A stretch of 24,016 nt of DNA from DQTL01 sp964396505 (GTDB lineage: Bacteria > Bacteroidota > Bacteroidia > Flavobacteriales > Flavobacteriaceae). The position numbers and the translations under genes were made by a program. The stretch covers positions 1 to 24,016 of the forward strand of contig CAYNFJ010000020.1 of assembly GCA_964396505.1 (NCBI GenBank), given 5' to 3'. This document shows, one piece after another, positions 1 through 8,344 of the stretch (position 1 is its first letter; the number at the start of each line of letters is the position of its first letter). Under the pieces are notes generated by a model. It was not told where the DNA came from. It ran no database searches and saw only the letters and a list, made by a program, of their open reading frames with translations.

Positions 1-1041
1 TCTTTTTCTGATATTATCATACGATGGTATGCCCATCACAAGCGGGATTTACCTTGGAGAACCACCAAAAATCCGTATCGTGTATGGTTATCCGAAATCA
101 TCTTACAACAGACTAGAGTAGCACAAGGATTACCTTATTTTCGGGCTTTTACATCGCAGTTTCCTACGGTACAAGATTTGGCAAATGCATCAGAACAAGA
201 GGTGTTGAAGCTATGGCAGGGTTTGGGCTATTATTCGCGAGCCAGAAATTTGCATACCACAGCTCAATATATTGTAGCAGAATTAAATGGAGTTTTTCCA
301 AGAACCTATCAGGAATTACTCCAATTAAAAGGAGTGGGAGATTATACGGCATCGGCTATTGCATCGTTTTGTTACAACGAGGTAACTGCCACAGTAGATG
401 GAAATGTGTACCGTGTGCTAGCCCGTTTTTTTGGAATAACTACACCGGTTAATTCCGCTTTAGCTAAGAAAGAGTTTAAACAATTGGCGCAGACATTGAT
501 AGATGTATCCCGGCCTGCTGTGTTTAATCAAGCGATTATGGAATTTGGTGCTTTGCAATGTACACCACAATTGCCTGATTGCGATTCCTGTCCTCTGTCT
601 CATGCGTGTGTGGCATTGCAACAAAATAAAGTAAACCTATTGCCCAAAAAGGATAGAAAAATAAAAATTCGTAAAAGGTATTTTAATTATTTGGTTCTGC
701 TAACAGATGCGGGTGAAACAGTTATGCAACAACGTATTGGGAAAGGAATATGGCAAAATTTATATGAATTTCCTTTAATTGAAACGCCTGATGAAATACA
801 GGTAAAGGAATTGTTACAAGAGCCTTCTTTTGTAAAGTTTGTAAACGGTCAAGATTTTTCAATTCAATTACTCAATCCGAAAACGACTGTACATAAATTA
901 TCACATCAGCATTTGTATATCAAATTTTGGTTGATCAAATTGCAAAAATGGGAGGGAAATACAATCTCTTGGAAACAAGCTCTTCATTTGCCGTCACCTA
1001 TTGTAATCCATACATTTATTGAAAATTTTAAAAAGAATTAA
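1..1041 (+). CDS. mutY: A/G-specific adenine glycosylase MutY (5' end outside window)
   Basis: MutY removes adenine mispaired with 8-oxoguanine, in base excision repair. The reading frame is open from base 1 and starts with codons for SFSDIIIRWY, which matches the extreme N-terminus of the family, so probably only the first few codons are missing. Visible parts, in residues counted from base 1: the WLSEIILQQT segment with the likely catalytic Glu32; a helix-hairpin-helix LKGVGDYTASA at about 109-119; catalytic Asp133 in VDGNVYRVLAR; and an iron-sulfur loop C-x6-C-x2-C-x5-C at Cys187, 194, 197 and 203. The last 120 or so residues form the NUDIX-like 8-oxoguanine recognition domain, containing KLSHQHLYIKFW. 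An ATG-less internal start at TTG 178 would lose the catalytic Glu and is rejected. The gene lies 72 bases upstream of ssb on the same strand. The assignment is secure. Confidence 0.97.
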   Translation, partial: SFSDIIIRWYAHHKRDLPWRTTKNPYRVWLSEIILQQTRVAQGLPYFRAFTSQFPTVQDLANASEQEVLKLWQGLGYYSRARNLHTTAQYIVAELNGVFPRTYQELLQLKGVGDYTASAIASFCYNEVTATVDGNVYRVLARFFGITTPVNSALAKKEFKQLAQTLIDVSRPAVFNQAIMEFGALQCTPQLPDCDSCPLSHACVALQQNKVNLLPKKDRKIKIRKRYFNYLVLLTDAGETVMQQRIGKGIWQNLYEFPLIETPDEIQVKELLQEPSFVKFVNGQDFSIQLLNPKTTVHKLSHQHLYIKFWLIKLQKWEGNTISWKQALHLPSPIVIHTFIENFKKN

Positions 1042-1058
1042 TTTCAGTTGTGATTTAA

Positions 1059-1090
1059 TTGTCAAGTAATCGTATTATTTAGTAACTTTG
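1059..1090 (+). promoter_or_regulatory. Bacteroidota-type promoter of ssb
   Basis: TTG at 1059-1061 and TAACTTTG at 1083-1090 match the flavobacterial -33 (TTG) and -7 (TAnnTTTG) elements with a 21-base spacer. The ssb start codon lies 23 bases downstream. This suggests ssb, and perhaps gldD, can be transcribed independently of mutY. Confidence 0.65.
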
Positions 1091-1113
1091 ACCGAATCAA
1101 AAAAAATAATAAT

Positions 1114-1551
1114 ATGAATGGCACATTAAACAAAGTAATGCTGATAGGACATTTGGGAGATGAGGTGAAAATGCACTTTTTTGAAGGTGGGAATTCTATT
1201 GGACGTTTTCCTCTAGCGACCAATGAAAGCTATACGAATAAAGACGGAGAACGCATTACAACAACAGAATGGCACAATATTGTAGTGCGTAACAAATTGG
1301 CAGAGACTTGTGAAAAATATTTGACCAAGGGTGATAAAATATATTGTGAAGGCAGGATAAAAACCCGCCAATGGACGGGCGAAGACGGACAGACACGCTA
1401 TACTACAGAAATTCACGTACGAGAGTTGACCTTTTTGAGTAATAAAAAGAATGAAATTCGTCAAGAACCTTCACCGACTGATTCTGTAAAAGAAATACCC
1501 AATTCTCCTGCAAAAAACGTTGAAGACGAAGCAGATGATTTACCGTTTTAA
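1114..1551 (+). CDS. ssb: Single-stranded DNA-binding protein
   Basis: SSB coats single-stranded DNA during replication, recombination and repair, and recruits partners through its C-terminal tip. The 145-residue protein starts MNGTLNKVMLIGHLGDEV, a standard opening of the OB-fold, which covers about residues 1-107 and includes TTTEWHNIVV and the CEGRIKTRQW strand. A polar linker follows, and the acidic tail ends in DEADDLPF, equivalent to the conserved DDIPF protein-interaction tip. The length is typical. It has its own promoter at 1059-1090. It sits between mutY and gldD, an arrangement I recall from other flavobacteria. Confidence 0.96.
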   Translation: MNGTLNKVMLIGHLGDEVKMHFFEGGNSIGRFPLATNESYTNKDGERITTTEWHNIVVRNKLAETCEKYLTKGDKIYCEGRIKTRQWTGEDGQTRYTTEIHVRELTFLSNKKNEIRQEPSPTDSVKEIPNSPAKNVEDEADDLPF

Positions 1552-1601
1552 CACACTAAAATAATACGGCAAACGTTTGTACATCTTTATAAAACCGGTA
1601 T

Positions 1602-2180
1602 ATGTCAAATAATCGAATGCTACAATATCTTGCGTTGGGACTCTTGTTATGGATAGGGTGGAGTGTAAGCGCTTGTAAAGAGGCGTCTTATCCCAAACCC
1701 AAATCATATCTATACTTGGCATATCCCGTTGCCGAGTATCATCAATTTAAAAATAACTGTCCGTATTCTTTTGCTGTTTCCAAAGAGAGTACCATAAAAT
1801 TTGAACCCGGTTGTAAAGCGGAGATAGTATATCCTAAATTAAGAGCAACCGTATTTATTACCTATAAACGTATTCATAATAATTTGAAAGAATTATTAAG
1901 TGATGCGGATAAATTGACTACCAAACACACCATAAAAGCCGATGCTATTATTCCATATCCTTATGAAAACAAAGCACAAAAAGTGTATGGGACCTTGTTT
2001 GAAGTACAGGGTGAAAGTGCCTCTAATGTGCAATTTCACGTAACGGATAGCCTGCATCATGTATTAACCGCTGCTTTATATTTCGATGTGCGCCCCAATT
2101 ATGACTCGATCTTTCCGGCTGTGGATTATATTAAGAATGATATGATGAAAATGATGGAAACTCTAGCGTGGAAAAATTAG
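1602..2180 (+). CDS. gldD: Gliding motility lipoprotein GldD
   Basis: GldD is one of the Gld proteins needed for gliding and for function of the type IX secretion/motility apparatus in Flavobacterium johnsoniae; its biochemical role is not well defined. The 192-residue protein has a short N-region, a hydrophobic stretch (residues 7-20) and the lipobox VSAC with Cys25 as the likely lipidated residue. The mature part begins with the family pattern SYPKPKSYLYLAYP and includes NNLKELLSDADKL, VYGTLFEVQGESASNVQFHV and LYFDVRPNYDSIFPAVDYI, which match my recollection of GldD. An alternative in-frame ATG at 1617 would leave almost no N-region, so 1602 is preferred. It starts 50 bases after ssb on the same strand, probably as part of that transcript. 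The gap contains the 10-bp palindrome CAAACGTTTG (1570-1579), of unknown meaning. Confidence 0.9.
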   Translation: MSNNRMLQYLALGLLLWIGWSVSACKEASYPKPKSYLYLAYPVAEYHQFKNNCPYSFAVSKESTIKFEPGCKAEIVYPKLRATVFITYKRIHNNLKELLSDADKLTTKHTIKADAIIPYPYENKAQKVYGTLFEVQGESASNVQFHVTDSLHHVLTAALYFDVRPNYDSIFPAVDYIKNDMMKMMETLAWKN

Positions 2181-2195
2181 CAGTGAAGTCTTAAA

Positions 2196-2396
2196 CTAAG
2201 ATTTATGCTGACTATTCATTAAACTTTTTATTCTTGATATTAATCGGGGAATTACAAGTATAAGCATTCCGATAATCAACAAAAAACAACAGCCTTTTTT
2301 GAAGATGGAATTTGAATCATTATATATGATTCGAATTGCCCATATAGCAATAAATGGAAATATTATACTAACTCTGGATAATAGTTTATTTTTCAA
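2196..2396 (-). CDS. Possible small two-helix membrane protein
   Basis: This 66-residue open frame begins with TTG 14 bases after the gpmI stop codon and is probably read from the same transcript. I do not recognise the family. The predicted product has a short basic N-terminus, a hydrophobic segment at about 9-26 (SIIFPFIAIWAIRIIY), a polar loop NDSNSIFKK, a second hydrophobic segment at about 36-53 (CCFLLIIGMLILVIPRLI), and a basic, serine-rich tail. That order is what a real small inner-membrane protein would show. Against it: no ATG is available in frame (an in-frame TGA lies four codons upstream), and there is no similarity evidence from sequence alone. It ends 15 bases from the convergent gldD stop. 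Confidence 0.45.
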   Translation of the reverse strand: MKNKLLSRVSIIFPFIAIWAIRIIYNDSNSIFKKGCCFLLIIGMLILVIPRLISRIKSLMNSQHKS

Positions 2397-2410
2397 TTTT
2401 TTATATCATT

Positions 2411-3925
2411 TTATATTAAAGATTCTTCTGTCATTTCTTTAGGTTTAGGAATATCCAATATATCCAATAATGTCGGTGCTATATTGGCTAACTTACCGCT
2501 GTGAATGTATTTCCGGTCCGGATCCACCAAGATTAGTGGTACCGGATTAGTAGAATGTGCCGTATTGGGACTGCCATCGGGATTTACCATACATTCTGCA
2601 TTGCCGTGATCGGCTATAATAATGCTGGTGTACCCGTTTTGAAGGCCGGTTTCTACAATGTCTTTCAGACAAGTATCGACTGTTTCGGCTGCTTTTACTG
2701 CTGCTTCAAACACGCCGGTATGCCCAACCATATCGCCATTGGCGAAATTTAATACAATCAAATCGGCGGTTTTATTTTTCAGTTCTGGAAGTAGTTTATC
2801 GCGTACTTCATAAGCACTCATTTCGGGTTTTAAATCATAAGTAGCGACTTTGGGTGAATTGACCAAAATACGTTTTTCGCCTTTAAAGGGTTTTTCCCTG
2901 CCACCGGAAAAAAAGAAGGTGACGTGGGCATATTTTTCAGTTTCCGCAATACGAATCTGTTTTTTACCATATTCGGCTACGATTTCTCCCAAGGTATGTT
3001 TTAGGTTTTCTTTGTCAAAAACAACGTGAATATTTTTAAAATTTGCATCGTAATTGGTCATCGTGACAAAGTATAAGGGTAGGGTGTGCATACCATATTC
3101 TGGAAAATCTTGTTGTGTAAGCACTTCGGTGAGCTCACGGCCCCGGTCAGTACGGAAGTTAAAAAATACCACGACATCTCCTTGCTCTATTTTGGTCAAC
3201 GCCTGCTTGTTTTTATCACAAACCAATGTAGGGGCTACAAATTCATCGGTAATTCCTTCAGCATAACTCGCTTCAACGGCTTGTACCGGTTGAGTGGTTT
3301 TATGTCCTTTGGCGTGTACCAATAAATCATAGGCTTTCCGGACTCGATCCCATCGTTTATCCCTATCCATAGCATAATACCGGCCAATAATACTGGCTAA
3401 TTGAGTATGCGTGTTTTCTGTAAATGAAAGGATATCTTGAACAAAATCTTTACCTGATTTGGGATCTACGTCTCGACCGTCTAAAAAAGCGTGAATAAAA
3501 CCGGGTAATTGGTAGGAATCGGCTATTTTTATCAGCGCTTTCAGATGTTTGATATGCGAGTGTACTCCACCGTCTGATAGCAAGCCTAAAAAATGGACTT
3601 TTTTATGATTTTTTTGGGCGTATGTAAAGGCATCTTTTAGGGTTTTTTCTGAAGCCAATGTATGGTCATCAATGGCTTTGTTGATCCTTACAAAATCTTG
3701 ATAAACCACACGTCCGGCTCCTAAATTCATATGACCTACTTCAGAATTTCCCATTTGACCGTCGGGCAAGCCCACATCCAGTCCCGAGGTTTTTAGGCTG
3801 GCATGTGCATAATGCTGATTGAGATAATCCAAGTAGGGTGTATCTGCTTGCGCAATGGCTGAAACTTTGGGGTTTTGCGTCATTCCCCAACCGTCTAAGA
3901 TGATGAGTATCGCTTTGTGGTTCAT
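2411..3925 (-). CDS. gpmI: 2,3-bisphosphoglycerate-independent phosphoglycerate mutase
   Basis: GpmI interconverts 3- and 2-phosphoglycerate in glycolysis and gluconeogenesis, using two manganese ions and a phosphoserine intermediate. The 504-residue protein has the typical iPGM length. It shows the N-terminal metal-binding LDGWG (Asp11), the phosphorylated serine in GNSEVGH (Ser61), the substrate-binding stretches DGGVHSH and DGRDVDP, and the C-terminal metal site DHGNAE followed by AHSTNPVP. It is an alkaline-phosphatase-superfamily enzyme acting in the cytoplasm. The promoter lies at 3980-4013, between this gene and rsmG, so it is probably transcribed separately from rsmG. A small inverted repeat in the leader (CGCTA and TAGCG flanking a six-base loop) is visible but of unknown effect. 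Confidence 0.97.
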   Translation of the reverse strand: MNHKAILIILDGWGMTQNPKVSAIAQADTPYLDYLNQHYAHASLKTSGLDVGLPDGQMGNSEVGHMNLGAGRVVYQDFVRINKAIDDHTLASEKTLKDAFTYAQKNHKKVHFLGLLSDGGVHSHIKHLKALIKIADSYQLPGFIHAFLDGRDVDPKSGKDFVQDILSFTENTHTQLASIIGRYYAMDRDKRWDRVRKAYDLLVHAKGHKTTQPVQAVEASYAEGITDEFVAPTLVCDKNKQALTKIEQGDVVVFFNFRTDRGRELTEVLTQQDFPEYGMHTLPLYFVTMTNYDANFKNIHVVFDKENLKHTLGEIVAEYGKKQIRIAETEKYAHVTFFFSGGREKPFKGEKRILVNSPKVATYDLKPEMSAYEVRDKLLPELKNKTADLIVLNFANGDMVGHTGVFEAAVKAAETVDTCLKDIVETGLQNGYTSIIIADHGNAECMVNPDGSPNTAHSTNPVPLILVDPDRKYIHSGKLANIAPTLLDILDIPKPKEMTEESLI

Positions 3926-3979
3926 GGTTTTTAGATTAGAAATAGCGTGTCAAAGGACTGCGCTATGCAGTTAGCGTGG

Positions 3980-4013
3980 CAAATTTAGTGTAATTATCCA
4001 ATACAAACACAAA
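3980..4013 (-). promoter_or_regulatory. Promoter of gpmI
   Basis: On the minus strand, TAAATTTG at 3987-3980 matches the -7 element and TTTG at 4013-4010 the -33 element, with 22 bases between. A second TTTG at 4007-4004 gives 16 bases. The gpmI start is 54 bases downstream, so the transcript should have a leader of roughly 45-50 bases. Confidence 0.6.
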
Positions 4014-4024
4014 ACAGGATGCTA

Positions 4025-4642
4025 TTATCTCGGCAAATACACTACTTTTTTAGTGTCAAAAAAATCTTCCGTAAAATAATTGCTTAGATTGTAAATGACC
4101 GCTTTTGGAAAAGGGGCGAGTTCTTGGGTCAAATCACCGCCTTTGAGATACAAAATTCCGTTGGCTAGATGATGTTTTGATTGCGATTTTATTTTCCCTT
4201 GTGTCCAGCGGGTAAAAGCATCCATTCTCGCTACGGCACGGCTGATGATAAAATCATATTGTCCTGCCAAATCCTCAACACGTTTGTGGTGCGTAGTTAC
4301 ATTATCCAATTGCAAACCTTGGACTACTTCACGCACTACTTTTATTTTTTTTCCGATAGAATCTACCAAGGTAAAATGAGTATCCGGAAAAAGAATAGCC
4401 AAGGGAATGCCCGGGAATCCACCACCGGTTCCTACATCCAATATTTGGGTGCCGGGTAAAAACCGGATTACTTTGGCAATACCCAATGAATGCAATACGT
4501 GTCGTAAATACAATTCATCAATATCTTTGCGAGATACCACGTTGATTTTCAGATTCCAATCGGCGTACAAATCTTGCAATGCGACAAATTGGGCTATTTG
4601 TTTTGTAGTTAAATCAGGAAAATAGGTGTGTATTTTTTTCAT
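4025..4642 (-). CDS. rsmG: 16S rRNA (guanine-527-N7)-methyltransferase RsmG
   Basis: RsmG (GidB) methylates N7 of G527 in 16S rRNA, using S-adenosylmethionine; loss gives low-level streptomycin resistance in several bacteria. The 205-residue protein has the family length. The N-terminal helices include DLYADWNLKINVVSR. The Rossmann methyltransferase core has motif I LDVGTGGGFPGIPLA (about 68-82), then LVDSIGKKIKVV and the signature FIISRAVARM. The C-terminal part is short, as is usual in this group. It is divergent from the aminotransferase gene. Its -7 element ends only five bases before the ATG, so the transcript is predicted to be nearly leaderless. Confidence 0.95.
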   Translation of the reverse strand: MKKIHTYFPDLTTKQIAQFVALQDLYADWNLKINVVSRKDIDELYLRHVLHSLGIAKVIRFLPGTQILDVGTGGGFPGIPLAILFPDTHFTLVDSIGKKIKVVREVVQGLQLDNVTTHHKRVEDLAGQYDFIISRAVARMDAFTRWTQGKIKSQSKHHLANGILYLKGGDLTQELAPFPKAVIYNLSNYFTEDFFDTKKVVYLPR

Positions 4643-4647
4643 CTGGG

Positions 4648-4655
4648 CAAAGATA
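4648..4655 (-). promoter_or_regulatory. -7 element in front of rsmG
   Basis: TATCTTTG on the minus strand is an exact TAnnTTTG match, five bases before the rsmG ATG. No good TTG is found at the expected -33 distance. If used, transcription would begin at or a few bases from the start codon. Confidence 0.5.
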
Positions 4656-4748
4656 AGTGTATTTTGGGATATAAAATAATCCCATTTTGTCCTTTACAAT
4701 TTAGAATTTAGTCTTATTTTCGTGCTTTTAATTTGTTATAGATTATTT

Positions 4749-5936
4749 ATGGCTCAGCAACTTTCCGAACGTATTAAAAGTTTACCGGTTTCTCAAACGC
4801 TTTCTATGGCAGCCAAAGCCAGAGAATTGAAATCACAAGGAATAGATATCATCAGTTTAAGTCTGGGAGAACCCGATTTTAATACCCCCGATTTTATCAA
4901 AGAAGCAGCCAAACGCGCCATAGATGAAAATTACAATTCTTATACGCCGGTCGATGGTTATTTGGAGACAAGAGAAGCTGTTTGCCGAAAATTTCGTCGG
5001 GACAATAATCTCATCTATACTCCCGATCAGATTGTTGTTTCTACCGGAGCTAAGCAAGCATTGGCCAATGTGGCTATGGTCTTGTTAAATCCCGGAGACG
5101 AAGCACTATTACCCGCTCCTTATTGGGTGAGTTACGAAGCAATTATTAAATTATGCGAGGCAGTTCCGGTTCCGATTTCTACCGATATAGCACAAGGTTT
5201 TAAAATTACACCTCAGCAATTGGAAGCGGCAATTACGCCCAAGACTAAGTTGGTTTTTTTAAATTCTCCCAGTAATCCCAGCGGGGCGGTTTACAGTCAA
5301 GCAGAATTGAGAGCCCTAGCCGATGTATTAGTAAAATATCCGGATATTTATGTGATATCCGATGAAATATACGAACATATTCTGTATGAAGGAAAAGCCT
5401 TTAGTATGGCTGCCTTTGCTGATATGTATGAACGTACCATAACAGTCAATGGACTCTCCAAAGCGTTTGCTATGACAGGTTGGCGTCTGGGTTATATTGG
5501 TGCACCCAAATGGATTGCACAAGCTTGTACTAAAATGCAAGGACAAATAACTTCCGGAACCAATTGTATTACGCAACGTGCTGCCATAATCGCTCTGGAT
5601 GCACCGGTTTCTAAGATTCAATATATGATCGATGAATTTAAAGAACGCCGGGATTTGGTATTCGATTTATTGAATGAAATGGAGGGATTTATTGTAGAAA
5701 AATCAGCCGGAGCTTTTTATTTCTTTCCGGATATTTCTTATTATTTTGGTAAAACCCTTCAAGGTCATTTGATTCGTAACGCTACTGATTTTTCCAATTA
5801 TTTGTTAGAGAAAGCCCATGTGGCTACCGTAACCGGTGATGCTTTTGGAGCACCCAAGTGTTTGCGATTGTCTTTTGCAACATCCAAAGCATTATTGATA
5901 GAAGCACTGAAGCGAATAAAGGCGGTTTTAGCTTAA
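4749..5936 (+). CDS. PLP-dependent aminotransferase, aspartate aminotransferase-like (fold type I, subgroup Ib)
   Basis: This cytoplasmic enzyme most likely transfers the amino group of aspartate or a related amino acid to 2-oxoglutarate. I chose the ATG at 4749 (395 residues, starting MAQQLSERIKSLPVSQTLSM) because this is where family similarity begins; the upstream GTG at 4722 adds nine residues without homology. Visible landmarks: SLGEPDFNTP and YTPVDGYLETREAV; phosphate-pocket GAKQAL; substrate-binding Asn176 in NPSG; Asp205 in SDEIYEH, which contacts the PLP pyridine; Schiff-base Lys238 in GLSKAFAMTGWRLGY; and the carboxylate-binding arginine in LRLSFATS near the C-terminus. Substrate preference cannot be read reliably from sequence: aspartate, aromatic amino acids or prephenate are possible. 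It is convergent with the phosphate transporter gene. Confidence 0.9.
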   Translation: MAQQLSERIKSLPVSQTLSMAAKARELKSQGIDIISLSLGEPDFNTPDFIKEAAKRAIDENYNSYTPVDGYLETREAVCRKFRRDNNLIYTPDQIVVSTGAKQALANVAMVLLNPGDEALLPAPYWVSYEAIIKLCEAVPVPISTDIAQGFKITPQQLEAAITPKTKLVFLNSPSNPSGAVYSQAELRALADVLVKYPDIYVISDEIYEHILYEGKAFSMAAFADMYERTITVNGLSKAFAMTGWRLGYIGAPKWIAQACTKMQGQITSGTNCITQRAAIIALDAPVSKIQYMIDEFKERRDLVFDLLNEMEGFIVEKSAGAFYFFPDISYYFGKTLQGHLIRNATDFSNYLLEKAHVATVTGDAFGAPKCLRLSFATSKALLIEALKRIKAVLA

Positions 5937-5963
5937 ATTTCGTATCAGTACAAATTTATTATT

Positions 5964-5981
5964 CTCTCGATTTTCCGAGAG
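5964..5981. terminator. Possible bidirectional terminator hairpin
   Basis: CTCTCG and CGAGAG form a six-base-pair perfect stem with a six-base loop, in the 88-base gap between the convergent aminotransferase and phosphate-transporter genes. No long T tract follows on either side (A/T-rich sequence only), so a termination role is inferred from position. Confidence 0.45.
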
Positions 5982-6024
5982 CTAAATTTTAGGTTGATCT
6001 CAGATTTACAAAATAACTCAAGGT

Positions 6025-8292
6025 TTATCGTTGTTCCAATCTTCTGTAAATCAGATGATTTTCCTTGTAGAGCTGTAGTAAGTTGATCAAGGCTTCAATC
6101 AGATCTTTGGTTTCCAACAAAATGCCAAAATAGAGTGCGGTATTTCGTTTGCTACTCTCTTCAGATCGTATTCTAGCCACTTGTTTATCCAATAAATCAG
6201 ATACCTGTTCTGCCAATTCTTGTTTGGATTCAATAATAGCTTGAATATTGGTAAAAGTATTAGTGTCAAAATCATTTTCTATTTTTTTAAGTAGTGATTT
6301 TAACTCGGTATTGATCATTTTTAAATCTTCTGCTTGTGATTTTTTCAGATTCTTATGATTGTTATTGACGTGATTGTAACTGGTTGTGGATATAAATTCA
6401 ATAGATTGTGCAATATCTTGCAGATAGCCCAATACCAATATGTAAAAACGGCTGGCTTTTACCGAAGAATCATCCAAAGATTTTATAAAATAGAATACAT
6501 CATTCTGCAGTTCTTGTATTTCTTCATTGAGTTTTCGCACGTGTTTATCGGTTTTGGAGAGTTTGTTTAAATCATGCGCCGATAAATCAACTACTACATT
6601 GTTATAGAGTTTATGAACCCGTTTAACTACTTCAGAGATATGATTGGAACTTTCGTCCATCACCTCATTTACGGTCAGTAATTCAGCTCTTTTTCTGAAT
6701 TGTTTCTCTTGAAGTTCTTTTGATTTTTTTCGGTGTTTCAATGCGCTTTTGATCAATAGAAAAGCGGCGATGGATAGTAGTATCACAACAGCTAAGGTGC
6801 CACCGTGATAGATGATATATGCAAATAATGCCGAAACAGTAAAAGCCGAGATGGCTGTTAAAAACCAACCCCCAATTACGTTAAATACTCCGGCAACTCT
6901 AAACACGGCACTCTCACGACCCCATGCTCTATCGGACAAAGACGTACCCATAGCTACCATAAAAGTGACATAGGTAGTTGATAATGGAAGATGCATAGAA
7001 GTTCCTATTGAGATAAGAATACCGGCTACAAAAAGATTTACTGAAGCCCGTACCGCATCAAATGCGGGTAATTCATAAATCTTATCCTTAGGCAGTTCAA
7101 TAATAGGACGTTGAAATTTTGAGTCTATATATTGAAGCGTGCTTTTGGGGACTATTTTGGTCAATAAGGTGTTAAATGAGATGGCAGCACGTACTACAGA
7201 ACGGGAAATTACATTGGATTGGAATTTTTCATGACCTTCTCCTTGTCGTGCCAAATTAATACCGGTTTCAATGACCGTTTTTGCTTTTTTGGAAAACCAA
7301 AGAGTGATAACCATAATCGTTCCGGCAAGTAATAGTAAGAGGGTGTTTGATTCTACTTTAGCAGCCAAAAATCCCATTTTTAAAGTAGTAGGATCCGGTG
7401 AACCCAGATGAATCCATTTTTGGTAAGAGTTCAATGCCGCCATAGGAACTCCTATAAAATTGACCAAATCATTCCCGGAAAACGCCAATGCTAAAGAAAA
7501 AGTACCAATTGCAATGATAAATTTCAGGATATTAAGCTTGAAAACACTGACCATTAACTGTGATAGCAAAGTCCATCCTACAAAACCGTAAACAAGTATC
7601 TGAAAGGTCTTACCGGCGACATAGGGTTTGATGGAATCAGCATAAAAAGGAGTGCCTTTTAAACCTTTTATAATAATAAAGTAAGTAATCGCTGTGATGG
7701 CAACACCTCCAAAGATAGCGTGAATATAGCTTTTTCTTTTTTCTATATGAAAGGAATATAATAAACGGGAAAAAAATTGTACAAATGCTCCTACAGTAAA
7801 AGCGACAATTACCGAGAGTAAAATCCCAAAAATAATAAATAGTGCGGTGGCGGTATTGATATATTTGCTGAGATTAACAATCGTTTCGTTATCGGTGTTT
7901 GATATTTTTATCAACGCCATAGCAACGGCAGCTCCCAATAACTCAAATACAATAGAAACTGTGGTAGAAGTAGGCATTCCCAGACTATTGAACACATCTA
8001 ATAATAATATGTCGGTAATCATAACCGCCATAAAAATATACATAATCTCATTAAAATAGAACTCGCCCGGATTAAAAATACCTTTTCGTGCCACTTCCAT
8101 CATACCACTGGAAGTAATGGCACCCAAGAGCACCCCAACACTGGCAATAATCATAATGTTTTTGATCGAAATAACTTTAGATCCAATAGCAGAGTTAAGA
8201 AAATTAACGGCATCGTTACTCACCCCAACAACCAAATCTACAATGGCTAAAACAATTAATGCTATCAGCATAAAAAGATATATATTTCCCAT
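6025..8292 (-). CDS. PiT-family inorganic phosphate transporter with C-terminal helical cytoplasmic domain
   Basis: PiT proteins carry phosphate, as a metal-phosphate or cation symport, across the inner membrane. The 755-residue protein has the duplicated family signature: GVSNDAVNF at 23-31 in the first half and FSGNDLVNFIG at 271-281 in the second. It also has paired GMPTSTT (105-111) and HLPLSTT (434-440) segments. About ten to twelve hydrophobic segments run from residue 5 to 515, interrupted by a soluble loop of about 80 residues (335-415). After the last membrane segment and a basic stretch (519-535), some 220 residues are predicted helical and charged, with heptad-like runs. This tail resembles PhoU/DUF47-type helical bundles, which is an inference. 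Escherichia coli PitA has about 500 residues and lacks it. The promoter is at 8316-8344, overlapped by a direct repeat. Confidence 0.9.
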   Translation of the reverse strand: MGNIYLFMLIALIVLAIVDLVVGVSNDAVNFLNSAIGSKVISIKNIMIIASVGVLLGAITSSGMMEVARKGIFNPGEFYFNEIMYIFMAVMITDILLLDVFNSLGMPTSTTVSIVFELLGAAVAMALIKISNTDNETIVNLSKYINTATALFIIFGILLSVIVAFTVGAFVQFFSRLLYSFHIEKRKSYIHAIFGGVAITAITYFIIIKGLKGTPFYADSIKPYVAGKTFQILVYGFVGWTLLSQLMVSVFKLNILKFIIAIGTFSLALAFSGNDLVNFIGVPMAALNSYQKWIHLGSPDPTTLKMGFLAAKVESNTLLLLLAGTIMVITLWFSKKAKTVIETGINLARQGEGHEKFQSNVISRSVVRAAISFNTLLTKIVPKSTLQYIDSKFQRPIIELPKDKIYELPAFDAVRASVNLFVAGILISIGTSMHLPLSTTYVTFMVAMGTSLSDRAWGRESAVFRVAGVFNVIGGWFLTAISAFTVSALFAYIIYHGGTLAVVILLSIAAFLLIKSALKHRKKSKELQEKQFRKRAELLTVNEVMDESSNHISEVVKRVHKLYNNVVVDLSAHDLNKLSKTDKHVRKLNEEIQELQNDVFYFIKSLDDSSVKASRFYILVLGYLQDIAQSIEFISTTSYNHVNNNHKNLKKSQAEDLKMINTELKSLLKKIENDFDTNTFTNIQAIIESKQELAEQVSDLLDKQVARIRSEESSKRNTALYFGILLETKDLIEALINLLQLYKENHLIYRRLEQR

Positions 8293-8315
8293 GTGTGTTC
8301 AATTAAATTATAGTA

Positions 8316-8344
8316 CAAATTTATTAACTGTAATGTTACCACAA
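8316..8344 (-). promoter_or_regulatory. Promoter of the phosphate transporter gene
   Basis: On the minus strand, TAAATTTG at 8323-8316 (-7) and TTG at 8344-8342 (-33) are 18 bases apart. The start codon is 23 bases downstream. The -33 element lies inside a tandem direct repeat listed separately. Confidence 0.65.

Noticed and set aside
1570..1579. Palindrome CAAACGTTTG between ssb and gldD as an operator
   Set aside because: A single 10-bp palindrome in A/T-rich sequence is weak evidence, and no second site or promoter is linked to it.
2555..3325. Plus-strand frames of 65-79 codons inside gpmI
   Set aside because: They lie antisense to a highly conserved gene, are cysteine-rich and low in coding character, and have no promoter; they are shadow frames.
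4181..4625. Plus-strand frames of 72-92 codons inside rsmG
   Set aside because: They are antisense to conserved methyltransferase motifs and show no protein features of their own.
4722..4748. GTG start adding nine residues to the aminotransferase
   Set aside because: The added residues have no family counterpart, and the ATG at 4749 gives the normal length.
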